DNA of 64,000 nt from Gonocerus acuteangulatus (GCA_946811695.1 OX328124.1:98318547-98382546); one strand, 5' to 3'. Numbered from the stretch's first letter, positions 22,240-34,989 are shown. The notes: a model not told the origin generated them from the sequence alone. Numbers and translations are program-made.

Positions 22240-25200
22240 AAATTATAAATGTTTGTTTTCGTAACTAATACATTTTTTACCTTATTTTGAAATATTTATT
22301 TAATAAATGTATAATGGCTAGTAAATGAAATGAATATTAAAGAAAAATAAGACAGTGAAGAGTGTATTAAAAGAGAGCGGGAACACTTCCCCTCCGTCAG
22401 GGACGCTGGGTGGGGGAGGCCTGGATGACGTAGTCCCCCATCACCCGTGTAGCACGACTCAGTGGCCTGACATTAACATTGAGAATAGAAGGAAACAGTA
22501 TGAAAGAAGAAGATGAACTACTTAAATTGCATTTATGACAAAATCTACAAGGGAGTGTAATTCAAATTTCATAATCTTAAAAATATCGGTATTATTTATT
22601 TCCCTCAATACTGCAATAGCTTGATTATTTTATAAGTTTGTTTCAGTGCATATGTTTCTATAACAACAAAGGTATTCAAGCTTAAAATTATCTAAAACGA
22701 ATGATTAGAAACAGCGTATTTATTGTTTGAGTAAGGTTTTATATATATAAAAAAATTAAATAATTAACATGTTAATGGTAAAATAATTAAAGTTTAAATT
22801 AAAAAAAAAAGAAGAGAAAAATAACGCGAACTGATCGTACATGAACAGTGTACTATACCTAACTTACAAGAGAGAAAGATCCACCCTCCTTTCGCTGAAA
22901 GACAGGGAAGGGTGGAGTTGACAGAGTACCCCAAACCTGTTGGAAACTTGTACGGTTTACCTGAGTGCTAACAGAAATAAAAAGAATCAACTCACTTCTC
23001 CACTTTTTCTCTTTATCCATTCTTCTTTTCAGTTTTCTGTTTTCTCGCCGGCGGATGTTTTTTTTATTTCTGGGATTTTTTATTCTTCCCTTTGGCCACC
23101 TTGAGAATTATAAATGAACGTTTTGATCCTCTATATTGGCTTAAACATTTAAAGGTCAATGCCAGGTGAAGACAAATAGCGTTTTGATCAGAACAACATG
23201 CTGGTTAAATCAACTTTTAATAATTGCAGAATATTACTTTGATAATTGCTGTTTTCCTGACTAGAATTATAATGTACCTCATGATGTCTGGTTCCATGGA
23301 TATTTTATGACGGAAACAGTTTTTTGGACCAACGAATTATTAAAGGAATGGTGCACAGATTTTGTTAACAACACCAAATTGATAGATAGATACATATAAA
23401 AAGAAGAAAACAAACTTTTTAAACATAATAAAAAGAGAAAACCCTAGGAGTGAACATAGGAAAGGAAAAAAAAGCGACCAGTATTAGGAATGGGGACACA
23501 TTCACCACTCCACGGATTGGGGAGACATCTGCCACAGAACGGGAAAAACACAAAACCAGAGACATTTTTAGTCGCAGAGATCTGTGGTATTAAATGTCCA
23601 ATGTTTAAGATCCAATATTTGCAAAAACAAACTTTAAGTGACAAGTTTACGAGAGAAGATGAAAATTTGTATCATATTGATGTTGAAGACATTGTGGCTT
23701 AACTTCCATACCCTACTATTGCTAGTGGATCTGCTTGACAGTTAAAACGATTATCGATTTGACTGGATTTTTCAGTATATTAAGCATAACGTAATTGCAA
23801 TAATAGCTTTTTATTATGCTTACATACATGTCCTCTATTTATTAAACTTACAATTAATTATAATATTACTCAATACAATTTTTTTTCTGTACTGCTGTGT
23901 TGTTTTTACGTGGTCAGAGGTACAACACCCCATGGTCAAAGGTACCTGTGACCACTGTAAGATTATTTTTTTAAAAATTAATAAAAAATATTAAATGTAA
24001 AGTTAGAACCTTGAAACAATTAAATATGATAAACAATAGAATACTATTTACAATGAAATAAAAAAAAAATGAATTTAGCCTTAATATTCAAGCTAAAAAA
24101 AATTCAATTGTGCAAAGTGGTCAAAGGTACAACACCTGCCCCTATATATTTACAAATATTTTTTTTGTGTTGGTGCCCTAGCAGACGAAAAAGAAAACTG
24201 AGACGGTGGGGATGGCTGCAGGGACCAGGGTTGCTACCTATACCTTTACGGCTTTATGGTCCGTCTAAGCTTTGTCTGCGGTTCTGAAATGATACGATTT
24301 AAGAACGTGGTCGGTCATATGTTATTGATATAGTTTTGATAACAAATTTTGGAATCAAACATAAAATCTAAAATGATACGATTTTATGTTTGGTTCCAAA
24401 ATTGTTATCTCAATCGAATTTTCGAAGTTCAAGTTCGTTGACCATTAAAATAGATTTTCCTGAATGCTGTTTTTTCACAAACTGTGCGCGAAAAAATAGG
24501 TTTCATGATAATGACATGATAAATACACTGCTCGGCCACTCACTTGTTTGAGGTATTAATATTTTCTACCCAACGATGAACTGTAAGTAGGATCAATGAA
24601 CCTATAAAAGCGATTCAATAAAAATAATTAGAAATAGCCGAGGAAGCTGAAAGGAAAGGAAGCTATCTGGTTAATGTAGCATGGAATTCTAAGTAGGGAT
24701 TAGTAGAATATTCTATCGACAGGGCGTTGGAATGTTGGATTCCAGGGCTAAATCATTAATCAATTACCTCATTCCAAACTCACAATTAACCCGATGATCC
24801 CAAATCACATTGATTGCTCAATTTACTTTCCAAAACCACGAATTAGGACTAGAGATGTAAGGATTGGATGAAGCAAATAGTCTTTTTGAATGCGCTCTGC
24901 TTTCAGTTTTTGTTGATTTAGCAGTCGCAAGCTATAGATTCTGCTGCTGAAATGTTTAGTGGACTGTATAAACAAGAAAAGGCTAATTTAATAGTTGAAA
25001 TAATATATAATTTACAAAATTGGTTTACACTACTATCAAAATATTTGACATTAAGGTTTGGGATAAGATGCTGTTGATGCTGACAATGCTGAAGGTGATT
25101 TTCATGGCGAATGAACTTGAAGATCCTGGGGTGATGCTTTAAATTACCTTAAGGTGATGTTGGCCAACATATTCTTCTTCTCCCAACTCCTGTGGCCCAG

Positions 25201-28200
25201 CAGGCCTGTGGTGAACTTCTTTAGCCACTCGTGGAATCATGAAAGGTCACTTAATAAACTAAATGAATTTTAGTTAACTTGTTCTAGCAGAAGAAGAAAA
25301 AACACTGTATTTCGCTTGTTCTAATGTCACTTGTTTCTTATGAATTTGGAGCCTCCAAAGAGGTAAGACATGAAGGCTATGAGGGTGAGGGTTTCTGGAT
25401 TCTGACATCAGAGAGTTCTCTGAACACTTTTTAACGTGATATTTCTTTAGTATATCTTGGATTTTCAGGTTACTTAGTGCAAAAATAGCTCTTAGTGCAT
25501 GGGGTTAGAGTCTCGGATTTTGAGCATCGGAGAAGGGGAGACACAGAAGTGAGGGTTCCATTCTACCTCGGCGTAAGGAAATCATGTGTTTTTGAGAAAA
25601 CTTTAATAGGAACAACTTACATTGTCAATGTGAAGACAAAGTTTCCAATATGTTCTTCTGTCATTTTTCACCCTTGATTCCGAAGTGTCCTTCAATCCTT
25701 AATAAAAGCAAAACGTGTCTGGGGGAAGGATGGGACCATTATCATCTAAAATTAAAATGAATGGCTCCTTCATGCTAAAGCACGAAGATTCAAATAAATT
25801 TGCTCTCGAAAACAACGAGGTACCGTTTTAAAGCGTACTAAATAAAGCTACTTTTGAGGTGGTGGCAAACCTCTAAGACTACAAATAGCTCTATATGGCT
25901 TTTAGTATAGCTCTTAATTTACATGGAAATATTTTAATAATGGGTTTTCCATTTTGAAAATTTAATGTAGATTTTAAATGTAGTTATTATTTACGATACA
26001 TTAACCAAAAATCTGGAAAACAAAGTTTTTTAGAAAATAGAAATCAGTAGCTTTGAAAATAGTAGTAAATTAGAATAAAAGCTAAATTAGACAGCAAGGA
26101 AACTAATTATAATGTTTATTAAATTAACTGTACCATGTGTACAAAAGTGATCTAGGTTAATCAGGACAACTTTTAAAAAAGAGGATAAAACATGTTACAA
26201 ATATAGATGAGACTGACAACTAGGTCATGCAATCAAACATTTTTGAAATTGGAAATGTTAAAATATTGGATATAAAAAAGAGCCTCATATATAGAGAGAA
26301 AATATACATATCATTAAAAATGTTAAAAAGTGAGTAAATAAAAAAATGAAAATATATTTTTTAATAAAATAAATGTTGTTTAAAAACAATGATGTAATTT
26401 GTTTTAATATTGCATTATTAACAAAAGGTTTCTCTGGAAATATATTTTAATCATGAGTCTATCAAGTTTCAACAGCTATATGACAACGGCCATCTGCAGA
26501 AGCGTCTTGTGACGTATTACATGTGAAACGCCAAATAACGGGATGTCAATGAAAAGTTAAAGCTTCTTAAATACCTGACCTTAAAATACATTGTAAAAAA
26601 TCACTGAATATCACGTGGTTCGATGTAAACACAAAGTGACTTAATATTCAATTTTTTTTTTCTTCTAATAATTAAGACACTGACAACGTTCAACGTTACA
26701 TTAAATGATTTAATGATTTTTTCTTTCCTTTTAGTGGTAGCTCTAAACCTGAATATGTATACCTGAGTCAATACAGTTTTAGTTGGGAAAATATTAGCAA
26801 TATATTGGTCGTACACATGAAGCACTGTTCCATGAGTAGAATTAACATGTAACACTGTGATATGGAGTCGAGTAGCTTGTAAAGCAAATTGGCGGAAAAT
26901 TGTAGGGTTAGGATTAAATACCAGCCTGGGGAGTTAACGTTTTATAAAAATAAATATTTGCAAAAAAAAAAAAAAATATATACATGGTCAGTCAGGATAG
27001 ATTAAAAATATATGTACGTGCTAAACAAAGCATTTTGGTAATGATTACTTGAAGTGTTTAGCATGAAGTTATTAAATCTCTAAAATTTTATAAACAGAAA
27101 ATTTTCTTCTGTCAAACATAAGCTTTTTAATATTCATTAAGGAATGAAAACTATTATTAAAACAAAATGTTATAAGTGATCATCGTAAAAGTAGAAATAA
27201 AGTAACCTGTTGCCTAGAGTTGTCAACTATTTGTGCAACAGGTTATTGGACAGTTATGGCCCACCTGTCATTGAGATATTGATGAATTGTTTCCTCTCCT
27301 TTTAAGAGGATTTAGCCTTTCGTACTCCTAATAAAAGAGAGAAAATTTTAGGATTTTTTTTTTTTTATTCAATATCATTTTCCTATTAAATCGTTGTTAA
27401 TAATGATAGGCATGGTTCATTATAGATAAGCCAAATACAGTTTAATAAATGTTTTTATCAGATTCATAAGTGCGATGATTGAGCTATATGTAATAAATAA
27501 ATTGAGCAAAAGCTGTTCAAGAGACGAATCTTATTCAAATTTATCTAAAAATATAAAGGCCTATATAAGTATTAAGAGAGTATCGAAATAGGAAGAATAT
27601 GCCCTTAAAAAAATAGATAAAATTCATTGGTTGTAGGAGCTGTACAATTGATTTAGTAAAAGTTTTGGCATCTACGAAACATTACTTTATGCAGCCAAAT
27701 ACACGACTGTGAGATCATATGTGCATGCTTTTATCAAGTTTTTATTTACATCAGTATTTTTGAATGCAGCAATTTAAAGCTGCTAGCAAAATATTTATTT
27801 ATTTTAATATTAATGTCCATGTACGATAAGCTGTATTGAATCTTTTAGTTGAATTTTATGTTTTTTGGTGCGCTGAGTACAAAAATGAAAAAAAATTACT
27901 TTTGTCCATTACGTACAGTTCCTGTAAAATATAAAAATATAAACACAAGTATGTAGAAAAACGATATAATTTATGTAAAAACTAAAAAAAAAAAATAAAA
28001 TAAAAAAAAATAAAAAAAATAATAATAAAAAAAATTGGCTTGATATAAAGCATCCTGAGTTTTCAGAGAAATAAATTGACGATTTGTTATCAAATGATTT
28101 TGGGCTTTCTTACATTCCTCCACCTTGAACAATATCCCACCCCACGGAATATCACAATCTTTGTTCCGTCACATTCATTTCGTGCCATTGCTGTCATCTC

Positions 28201-28370
28201 TTACATCTATCAAATTTGAGGGTTATGCACGAATTACAACACAAGCGTTTGGTAATAAAAAAAAAACTCGCTAAAAACTAGACGGGATAGTATTTTTAGA
28301 AACTTTCCTGTAGGTTTAAACATGCAAAAATCCATTGGAAACAGTCAGTTATTTATTTATTTGTGAGCAA
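22240..28370. other. Long AT-rich stretch without recognisable genes
   Basis: About 6 kb. Small open frames (23444-23702 on both strands, 24069-24287, 25495-25677, 26601-26855) carry no known motif. The motif GGTCAAAGGTACAACACC or close variants occurs near 23918, 23935 and 24120. A short inverted repeat TAACCTGTTGC/GCAACAGGTTA lies near 27205-27246. Simple A-rich tracts lie near 26960 and 27985-28035. I see no exon-like sequence I would defend. Confidence 0.5.
24338..24409. repeat. 72-bp hairpin-forming inverted repeat
   Basis: GATAACAAATTTTGGAATCA through ACATAAAATC pairs with its reverse complement after an 11-base loop. Arms are about 30 bp with one or two differences. The loop phrase AAATGATACGATTT also occurs just upstream near 24287, suggesting a local duplication. 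Confidence 0.85.
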
Positions 28371-28532
28371 TCGCAACAAAGGCGATTCTCCCAATCCAAT
28401 TGTTACGTGTTCTTATACATACAAGTGTTACATACACTAATACATAATTACTTATTATTGTAGAATTATACATATACATCTATAGGTTACAATAATTTGT
28501 AACCAGAATGTGTGTTGCTTTTCTTTATTCTA

Positions 28533-28618
28533 TCAAGGAAAAGCCACCATCCGCCCTGCGAATTGAACCCACTACCTTAGGCATGCGTTATTAGTAACAG
28601 CCATTGGGTCTCCTAATA
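28533..28618 (-). mobile_element. tRNA-like SINE head (family 2-like)
   Basis: On the minus strand: AGACCCAATGGCTGTTACTA (A-box-like), then GGTAGTGGGTTCAATTCGCA (B-box-like) and GGGCGGATGGTGGCTTTTCC, resembling the head of the copy at 36583 (GTGGGTTCGATTCCCACTAT, GATGGCTTTTC). Downstream sequence (about 28378-28530) may be the body but does not match other copies well. Confidence 0.5.
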
Positions 28619-28619
28619 C

Positions 28620-29713
28620 AAAGAGATAATGACAATTTAATCTTCTACCGTATACAGAACCCATACTTGCTACAAATGCCTAGATTGCGCACATTCGATG
28701 CAGGATGAGTGAATAATGTACGGTGAAACTGGTGGAAAACCACACAGCTAATTTCCTGCTGGCATGACAGGCAACACCACGTGGGTCGATCAGTCTCTCT
28801 CCGCTGTCCCTTGAGAGATATATGGTTGTGAAGACATTAAGATGGATAGTCATATTGTCTAAGTCGTCACTTTCATCAACTCTCGTTTAATAATATGGTT
28901 CTTTTAGAGGTCATGCATAGAATAAACTGTGGTGGGATGTGCTTATCAAACTTTAAGATTTATTAATAAAAGGGTAGAATAATATAAAGTTAAAATTTCA
29001 AAATTTAGTGTTTGATTCATTAATATGAAATTAATTTTTTTGGTGTTTATTAGGATGCCAAATCGAATTGAAAGCACGAACTCAACAGATTTGTATAAAA
29101 AATTAAAATTAATTTGGATTATAAATATATAAAAATGCATAGAAAACAAAATCAGTAACCCTTCTTGTTTATAAAATATGCATTGTGATTCGACATAAAA
29201 CAAGTTTTAGCGTATTTCTAAAGTTGATTGACATGACAAACTGTTCCCGTGGAATGCTATGAAGAGGAGGAAAGGCGAAGGAAGATATCCTGGAATTCTG
29301 GAGAGTAATATAAAGATTCCAGCCTCTCTCCAATACCAGAGACACTCCTTTACCCAGATATTCATTACCTTTATTTTAATATTTCCGGCTCTTTTAGATT
29401 TATTATTGTCTTCCATTATTAAATTTAAATTTAATAAATATTTGAAGCATTTAAATAATATTTTGTACATTAAAATCCCTAAAAATTGTATTTTTTCAAA
29501 TAAAATGGTAGAAGTTTTAAAATATAATAAGAAGAATATTAAATATTCTGTATATAATACAATTTCCTTTGCTATCTGTAAAATCCAAGGACAAGGAAAA
29601 CTTACAGATTGTAGCGACATGCAGGATTTTATTGTAGCGGGTTTCCTTTCGCTTATAACATTATCCCGTTGACGTTCAGACATCAGTGTCCTAGGACCTC
29701 TAGGTTTCAGGAA

Positions 29714-29777
<64 letters not shown>

Positions 29778-29896
29778 AAAAGATAAATAATTCAAATATA
29801 TTTTAAGAAATATTAATAATAAAGAATTATAAATAATAAAATATTTGTTGGATTTGTTATTTAAATAAATAATAATAAAAAATAAAAATTATAATT
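28620..29896. other. AT-rich stretch with overlapping open frames
   Basis: The longest frames (29207-29683 minus, 158 residues; 29259-29672 plus, 137 residues) overlap on opposite strands and are rich in Ile, Leu, Phe and Lys. No signal peptide, domain or family resemblance was recognised; they look like products of a stop-poor AT-rich tract. No gene is called. Confidence 0.4.
29719..29773. repeat. TA microsatellite
   Basis: About 27 uninterrupted TA units. Confidence 0.95.
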
Positions 29897-30280
29897 TTGA
29901 ATACATTATTTGTCTTTCTTAAAAAATTAAAAAGTTTTTTTATGACTTCTCCTTTTTGTCCCCAAGAATTTTTGCAAGGGAAGATCCAATTCCAATTGAT
30001 TTTATCAAGGAAGTGTACTTTCTGCATAATATCAAAAAATGTTTCACAGTCCATTCATCTCCTACACCGCAGCTCCATGAAGGTGGATATAGGTCGAGGA
30101 AGAGATGTTCATGGCTGAGCAGGTAAAGCCAGATTCTTAATCTGCACAGAACAACTTCTTCTCTCCTTGAAGAATCACTTGTGTTTAGAAATTTCCTTTA
30201 TTTTCCTGAGCCGTTTCTCGTTGTTTTCAAACCGCTGATTGGTCCAGAGTCAAAGGAGGTTTTCTTCTACTAGGGTTTTC
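29897..30280 (-). pseudogene. LINE ORF2 C-terminal remnant
   Basis: Across the minus strand, in shifting frames, the translation shows SSRREEVVLCRLRIWLYLLS followed by HEHLFLDLYPPSW, then WSCGVGDEWTVKHFLILCRK and SLAKILGDKKEKS. This is the classic C-terminal block of many non-LTR retrotransposons: an R-x-E-E-x-V-L-x-R-L-R-I-G motif followed by a zinc-binding-like Cys/His cluster of the type TVEHFLLEC. The first paired Cys of the cluster is missing and frames are broken, so this is an old fragment. Upstream reverse transcriptase is absent. Confidence 0.7.
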
Positions 30281-30398
30281 CAGTCAGAAAAAGTTATTCT
30301 ATCAATTACTACATAATTTTAGGGGTTTTCTTTCCTGCTATCCTCATTTATTTATTTATTGGCCAAAAGAACAGGATAAAATATAAATACATAGGTAC

Positions 30399-30614
30399 AA
30401 ATGACTATCATTAGATTAGCTAATGGAAAATTTATTTATAATTTCGAATCTTCGAATTTAATCTTAATAATATTAGACTAATCCATACTAAATAAGTCCT
30501 TCCTCATGCAATGAGGATATTCCTGTTATGCATTAATAAAATAAATAAATAAAAATAAATAAATGACTATCATTAGATTAGCTAATGGAAAATTTATTTA
30601 TAATTTCGAATCTT
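30399..30614. repeat. 54-bp direct repeat flanking a 108-bp insert
   Basis: The sequence from AAATGACTATCATTAGATTA to TTTCGAATCTT occurs at 30399-30452 and again identically at 30561-30614. The 108-bp insert (30453-30560) ends in GTTATGCATTAATAAAATAA followed by (AAAT)n-like sequence, resembling the 3' end of a 5'-truncated LINE. An exact 54-bp duplication is long for a target duplication; an alternative is a local tandem duplication. Confidence 0.8.
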
Positions 30615-30879
30615 AAATTCTAAAAGAAAAACTTGGATAAATCCTATTATCAATTGTTTATGAAAGTACCTTTTCCATGTAGATTGATAATATCCTTATC
30701 GGATATCAAGAAAATGTAAAGGACATCCTTTATAGTATATGTCCCAGGACTAGAAGGGTATATGGGGATGGAGTAATTTCACAACGGGGATATTTCAGCA
30801 TTCTTTCCCCGCAGGCTAGAAGGATATTGGCTGATATTATTCATGTCCTTGCTCTTCTTCGTCCTTCTTCGAATAGTTA

Positions 30880-31420
30880 GTTATTTATTACATCGGTCGG
30901 TAGATGGATGGGCTTCTGACAACGCCTTTCCTTTATGCACCATTTACTTAATAAAAAAATACGTCTAAAACCATATTTCTTCACATGCCATAGGCTAATA
31001 GCAGAAAGAACCCTGATTTTTTCTTTACTGGAATCGTTAATTATATTTTAAACCCAATATTTTTCAGGCGGAAGGTCAATAAAAGAGAATTAACACAGTC
31101 AATTCATTTGTTCTTGCTCTACATGTTTCACACCTCAGGTGCCAAAAAACTCAATAAAGAGGCATCTGAGGTATGAAACATGTAGAGCAAGAATAAATGA
31201 ATTGACTTTGTTAATTCTCTTTTATTGACCTTCCGCCTGAAAAATATTGGATTTAAAATATAATTTACGATTCCAGTAAAGAAAAAATCAGGGTTTTTTC
31301 TGCTATTAGCCTATGGCATGTGAAGAAATATGGTTTTAGGGCGTATTTTTTGATTAGGTAAATGGTGCATAAAGGAAAGGCGTTGCCCATCCATCTACCG
31401 ACCGATGTAATAAATAACGA
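30880..31420. repeat. ~540-bp inverted repeat around palindrome core
   Basis: The core (about 31058-31252) is the same palindrome family as 9056-9243, with arms containing TTTTTCAGGCGGAAGGTCAA and CTACATGTTTCACACCTCAG. The flanks continue the inversion for about 170 bp on each side (for example ACATCGGTCGGTAGATGGAT at about 30889 and its complement at about 31394). The main arm difference is a 6-base indel (CTTCTGACAACGCC versus CAACGCC). The frame at 31265-31474 and its mirror are not recognised as protein. Confidence 0.9.
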
Positions 31421-32052
31421 AATAACAAAGAAATATTTTAGTTTTCCACCAATTGGTATACCGAAAGAAACCATTAATTATTTTATTGGTTTCATTGACG
31501 TTGTTTGCGTTGAATTATATCAGGTTTGTGTATATGTTGTCTCATAGGGAAAATAATTATCATATCGCTGTTATAGAAGAACAATGACGTAACTGCAAAA
31601 ATGTGCCAAATGGAAATAAGTCCATAGACAATATCAGAAACACATCCCATATACATAGTTCCACTCAGGACCGCCAAAGAAAAATTCGATAGAACAACAC
31701 ACAGAAAATTTGTCTTGTAGAAAAACGAACAATTTTTAGAGAAACTAATTTTTAGGATTCTAATTCCTGGTAAATGAAAATAATGTATATATATTCTACA
31801 TGCTATGAATATACCATTATTTTCTCTCACTTTCACCCTTTTCAATTGTAAGTTTTATACAACTGCAAATCGTTTATGTTTTAGCTGTGCGCGAATGTAA
31901 AACGAACACTGTACTGAAGATAAATTACTATTTTTCTTCAAGAAAGTGAAGACTAATTGAAGCTATTTTGACGGAAACAAGCGATGAATTACCGAGAGTT
32001 AGTGAGTAACAAATTTTTATCAAGAAGTAAGGCCATATCTAAAGAATAAACG
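31421..32052. other. AT-rich non-coding stretch
   Basis: A 117-residue minus-strand frame (31492-31845) is hydrophobic and motif-free; no gene is supported. Confidence 0.45.
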
Positions 32053-32184
32053 TTATGGAATCACTAGTAAACAATGTTTACTAGTAAACAATGTTATGGA
32101 GTCACTAGTAAACAATGTTTACTACTGAATAATTCAACCTTAGAGGTTATGTTTGCTAAACATAACCTCTAAGGTTGAATTATT
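32053..32184. repeat. Clustered palindromes
   Basis: Two near-copies of TTATGGARTCACTAGTAAAC then AATGTTTACTA, each containing the palindrome ACTAGTAAACAATGTTTACT or part of it, followed by a 58-bp palindrome (32127-32184) with arms AATAATTCAACCTTAGAGGT plus TATGTTT and a 3-base centre. Confidence 0.9.
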
Positions 32185-32620
32185 GAAGGATAATCCTTTA
32201 TGCCCTAGTGATTTTGATATAGTTTTATACACTGTGAAAGACATAAAACAACAAGAATATTTATTACATTTGGCTGATTTAGTTGGTGCTAAAATATTAA
32301 ATTTGCCTCCTACATTTCAGGAGGCAGGTTTTGTATACATTTAAACATCCAAAGAAGAACAGAATTTAGAGGAAAAGGAAAATATTACAGAAGATATAGG
32401 TGAAGATAATCGTATTTGCCAATTATTGAGCTCAGCAAAGGTTTGAACATCTAGAAAAGCTTGCTTTGTCAAAGTTTCCCAGCACTGATATTCACCGTGG
32501 TTCTGAACTTCACCTTGTACAAGATAAAGCTCCTCCTTTTCTAGAAGAAACTAAGCTAGTGAGAACAGAAAGGCCGGTACTCGAGGCTGGGACACCAGTA
32601 CCTGATCAGAGTGGAGAATA
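32153..32620 (+). pseudogene. Unidentified degraded coding sequence
   Basis: A plus-strand frame gives PSDFDIVLYTVKDIKQQEYL and LADLVGAKILNLPPTFQEAG, a stop (TAA at 32342), then continues in the same frame as SKEEQNLEEKENITEDIGED. After a one-base shift near 32440 it resumes as RFEHLEKLALSKFPSTDIHR and ends near 32620. Codon content and the mix of charged and hydrophobic residues look protein-coding. The LxxLADLVGAKI segment is vaguely BRCT-like, but that is only an impression. The 5' end is cut by the palindrome, so this is a broken copy of an unknown gene or mobile element. Confidence 0.35.
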
Positions 32621-32624
32621 GCTC

Positions 32625-33389
32625 CGATACCGAAAGAAGAAGGTATAAACGAAGCACTGATTCAAGCTTTCATAGATTTTATATGAACCCGATCGTTTAA
32701 AATCATCAGAGAGTTTATAATAATCCTGACTCGTTACCCTGCTAGCAATTGAAATGCCAGAAATTTCATAAAAGTCCAGTCGTTATAGAAATATGTTTTT
32801 ATGTAGTTTTATTTATTTATATATGTATACAAAGATAATAATTTATTTTTGTTAGATATAATTCCGCAAAAATAAATTCCAGCCAAATCTAATTGAGGAA
32901 CCAGGCAACCGCAATAACTGAAAAAACTTATCGGTCCTATTGTTCATGGAGAATGTTGGTACCTTATGTGACCACCTACTCATATTAGTCTACTGCGACT
33001 ACTTTTCCCAAATATGTTAAATGTGAAAGTTTGTAAATGTTGTATTTTGAAAGTACAATTTGACGGCGAGCATCAAAATTTTGAATAAACCTGAGTTATT
33101 CCTAATTGAATAAAAGAACCCAGAATTCCATGTTTATAAGGAATGAAAAAGTCAGTTTAACTTGTAGTAGAGGCCCTTGTGGAGTCACTATCGAATCCTA
33201 CGATTTTGCATTTTAAGAAGAATTTTTTAATCTAGCTTCTAGCTCATGAGAGGCACCCAAGGTAATCTAATTAGCACTGTGTTGGTTGGACCACTGGGCG
33301 GAATAATTTGAGGATAGAAATTGCTCTTCGAGATGAGATATTCAAGAAACGGGTTTATCTAAGGCAAGCTCGATGTTCATAACGATAAG
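32625..33389. other. Non-coding stretch
   Basis: No recognisable gene or repeat. Confidence 0.45.
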
Positions 33390-33735
33390 GGCGAAGGTAA
33401 TTACAAGTAAATTTAGCGTCAATTTGGGAAGGGAATCTAGAACAGAATTAGAACCTATGAAATCTATCTGTGTTTTGAAAGCATTGAATTTCAGGTTATT
33501 TTGGCTTGTTTAGAATCTTCTTGGATTTTCTGGAACGGAAAATGAAAGGGCTGAAATGGAAGGAGTAGAGATATATTTGGAAGGCGTTGGTACAAAGACG
33601 ATGGGAATAATGGCGAAGAGGAGTGAGAAAATCATTAATATAACATGAGAAGAATGTAGGGGAGACACTGGAGCCTTGTGCCACGCCTGATCTTAAAGGG
33701 AGAAACGAAGGAAGAACTTTATTGCGTATGGATAC
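33390..33735 (-). pseudogene. LINE reverse transcriptase fragment
   Basis: The minus-strand frame contains AQGSSVSPTFFSCYINDFLT followed by a segment ending LCTNAFQIYL. This is the reverse-transcriptase block normally read as PQGSVLGPLLF...YINDL...YADDxQIY, with the catalytic YADD/FADD replaced by CTNA. Downstream, in shifting frames, are remnants resembling the IQEWSKQNKLxLNxxKT segment. The block is therefore catalytically dead and frameshifted. Upstream (higher coordinates) the match fades. The LINE clade is not determined. Confidence 0.72.
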
Positions 33736-33739
33736 AGCT

Positions 33740-34854
33740 TAGAAACAACCGAAGGCATGGAATCCTGCCAAAGAGTGTACTTCGGGAGAAAGACAGGGAC
33801 TATAGCTGGGAATAAAGGAAAGAGTGATTAATGGAATGAAAGACTGGGAACTTACAAGAATAGGGAATGATTTTTCTCTCGTTGATTGTGGTATGAAGAT
33901 TATTTATGATTTTATGATTAATGTAGACGATTTTAAAGCAAATAAGACAGGCGGATCGTAGAGGCACTTCAAGAAGCAAAGAAATAATTTTTAAATAGTT
34001 GATAGTAGAAAAAGTATACGGTTTCATTAGATGCTGATAAAATATTTGTTTACAGAATTTCAAAAAGATGTAATTTTAAAGAAAAAAAAGCCTAAAAATG
34101 GAGGAGGCCAGAAAGTATTTTAGTAAGAGGTTATTTAATGGGTTAAACAACGATGCCATCAGGGACTACATCGTTTGTAAACATTTTCATTATACATTTG
34201 GTTTATGTGGAAGGACTATTAAAAAAAAATAAAGCTACTCCCATTTAAGTTTGGAATGTAAACCCATTAGACCAAATTTAAAATACACCTTATTCTTATA
34301 GGAAAAGCAATTCAATTTATATAAAGGAATAAGTTAAAAGAATTTCGAATCACAGGAACGTATCCCTAGTGTCATTTTGAATGCTAGGAATAGAAAAAGT
34401 TTCTATATTGTCTTTAAGCTTCTTGTTTAAAAATTTCCAGCTCGTGCTATATAAACACTTTTCGAATGAAATTTATACAAAACCAAGATATTAGGCTTCT
34501 CCCTGATAGAATAGAACATTTATTTATTTATTGAAGCACAAAAAAAAAGGGCGATATGGACGTACATTTTTTAGGATCTACTTGTATAGAACAAAAGCGC
34601 TTAATGTTGCCCTTTCAAAGAGTCTACCTGGAAAATAGATTTTGTGTTCTAAGAATTTGCTATTTCTTTTCTAGATATTTATATTTATTATTCTTTTAGA
34701 GCGCGCAAACAAGCGATAGTTTAGATATGATAGGTTTAGATATGATAGTTTAGTTTCTAGATATGATAGTTTTAAAATTCCTGAATTAAATTTGACTTCT
34801 TTGGAGGTTAATACTTCATGCTATACTCCGTGTGTTCTATTTGGCTATTTTTTC
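33740..34854. other. Non-coding stretch
   Basis: Includes a small tandem of TAGATATGATAG near 34726-34765; otherwise nothing recognised. Confidence 0.45.
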
Positions 34855-34985
34855 AAAAAAAAGAAAAGGCAGCACTCCTATCCCGGCTAGAACAGGGTTT
34901 TAACCTATAGATAACCTGTCCTAAAATTCTGAATTAATTATAACAGACGTTAAAATATAAATAATAAAATACTAGATGTTAATTA
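34855..34985 (+). mobile_element. SINE family 2, 3' part
   Basis: After an A-rich tract comes GGCAGCACTCCTATCCCGGC, TATAGATAACCTGTCCTAAA and ACAGACGTTAAAATATAAAT, matching the 3' half of copies at 36583 and 54425. The tRNA-like head is missing. Confidence 0.65.
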
Positions 34986-34989
34986 ATTC

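Noticed and set aside
29207..29683. 158-residue and 137-residue overlapping frames as a gene
   Set aside because: Opposite-strand overlap, AT-driven composition and no motif in either.
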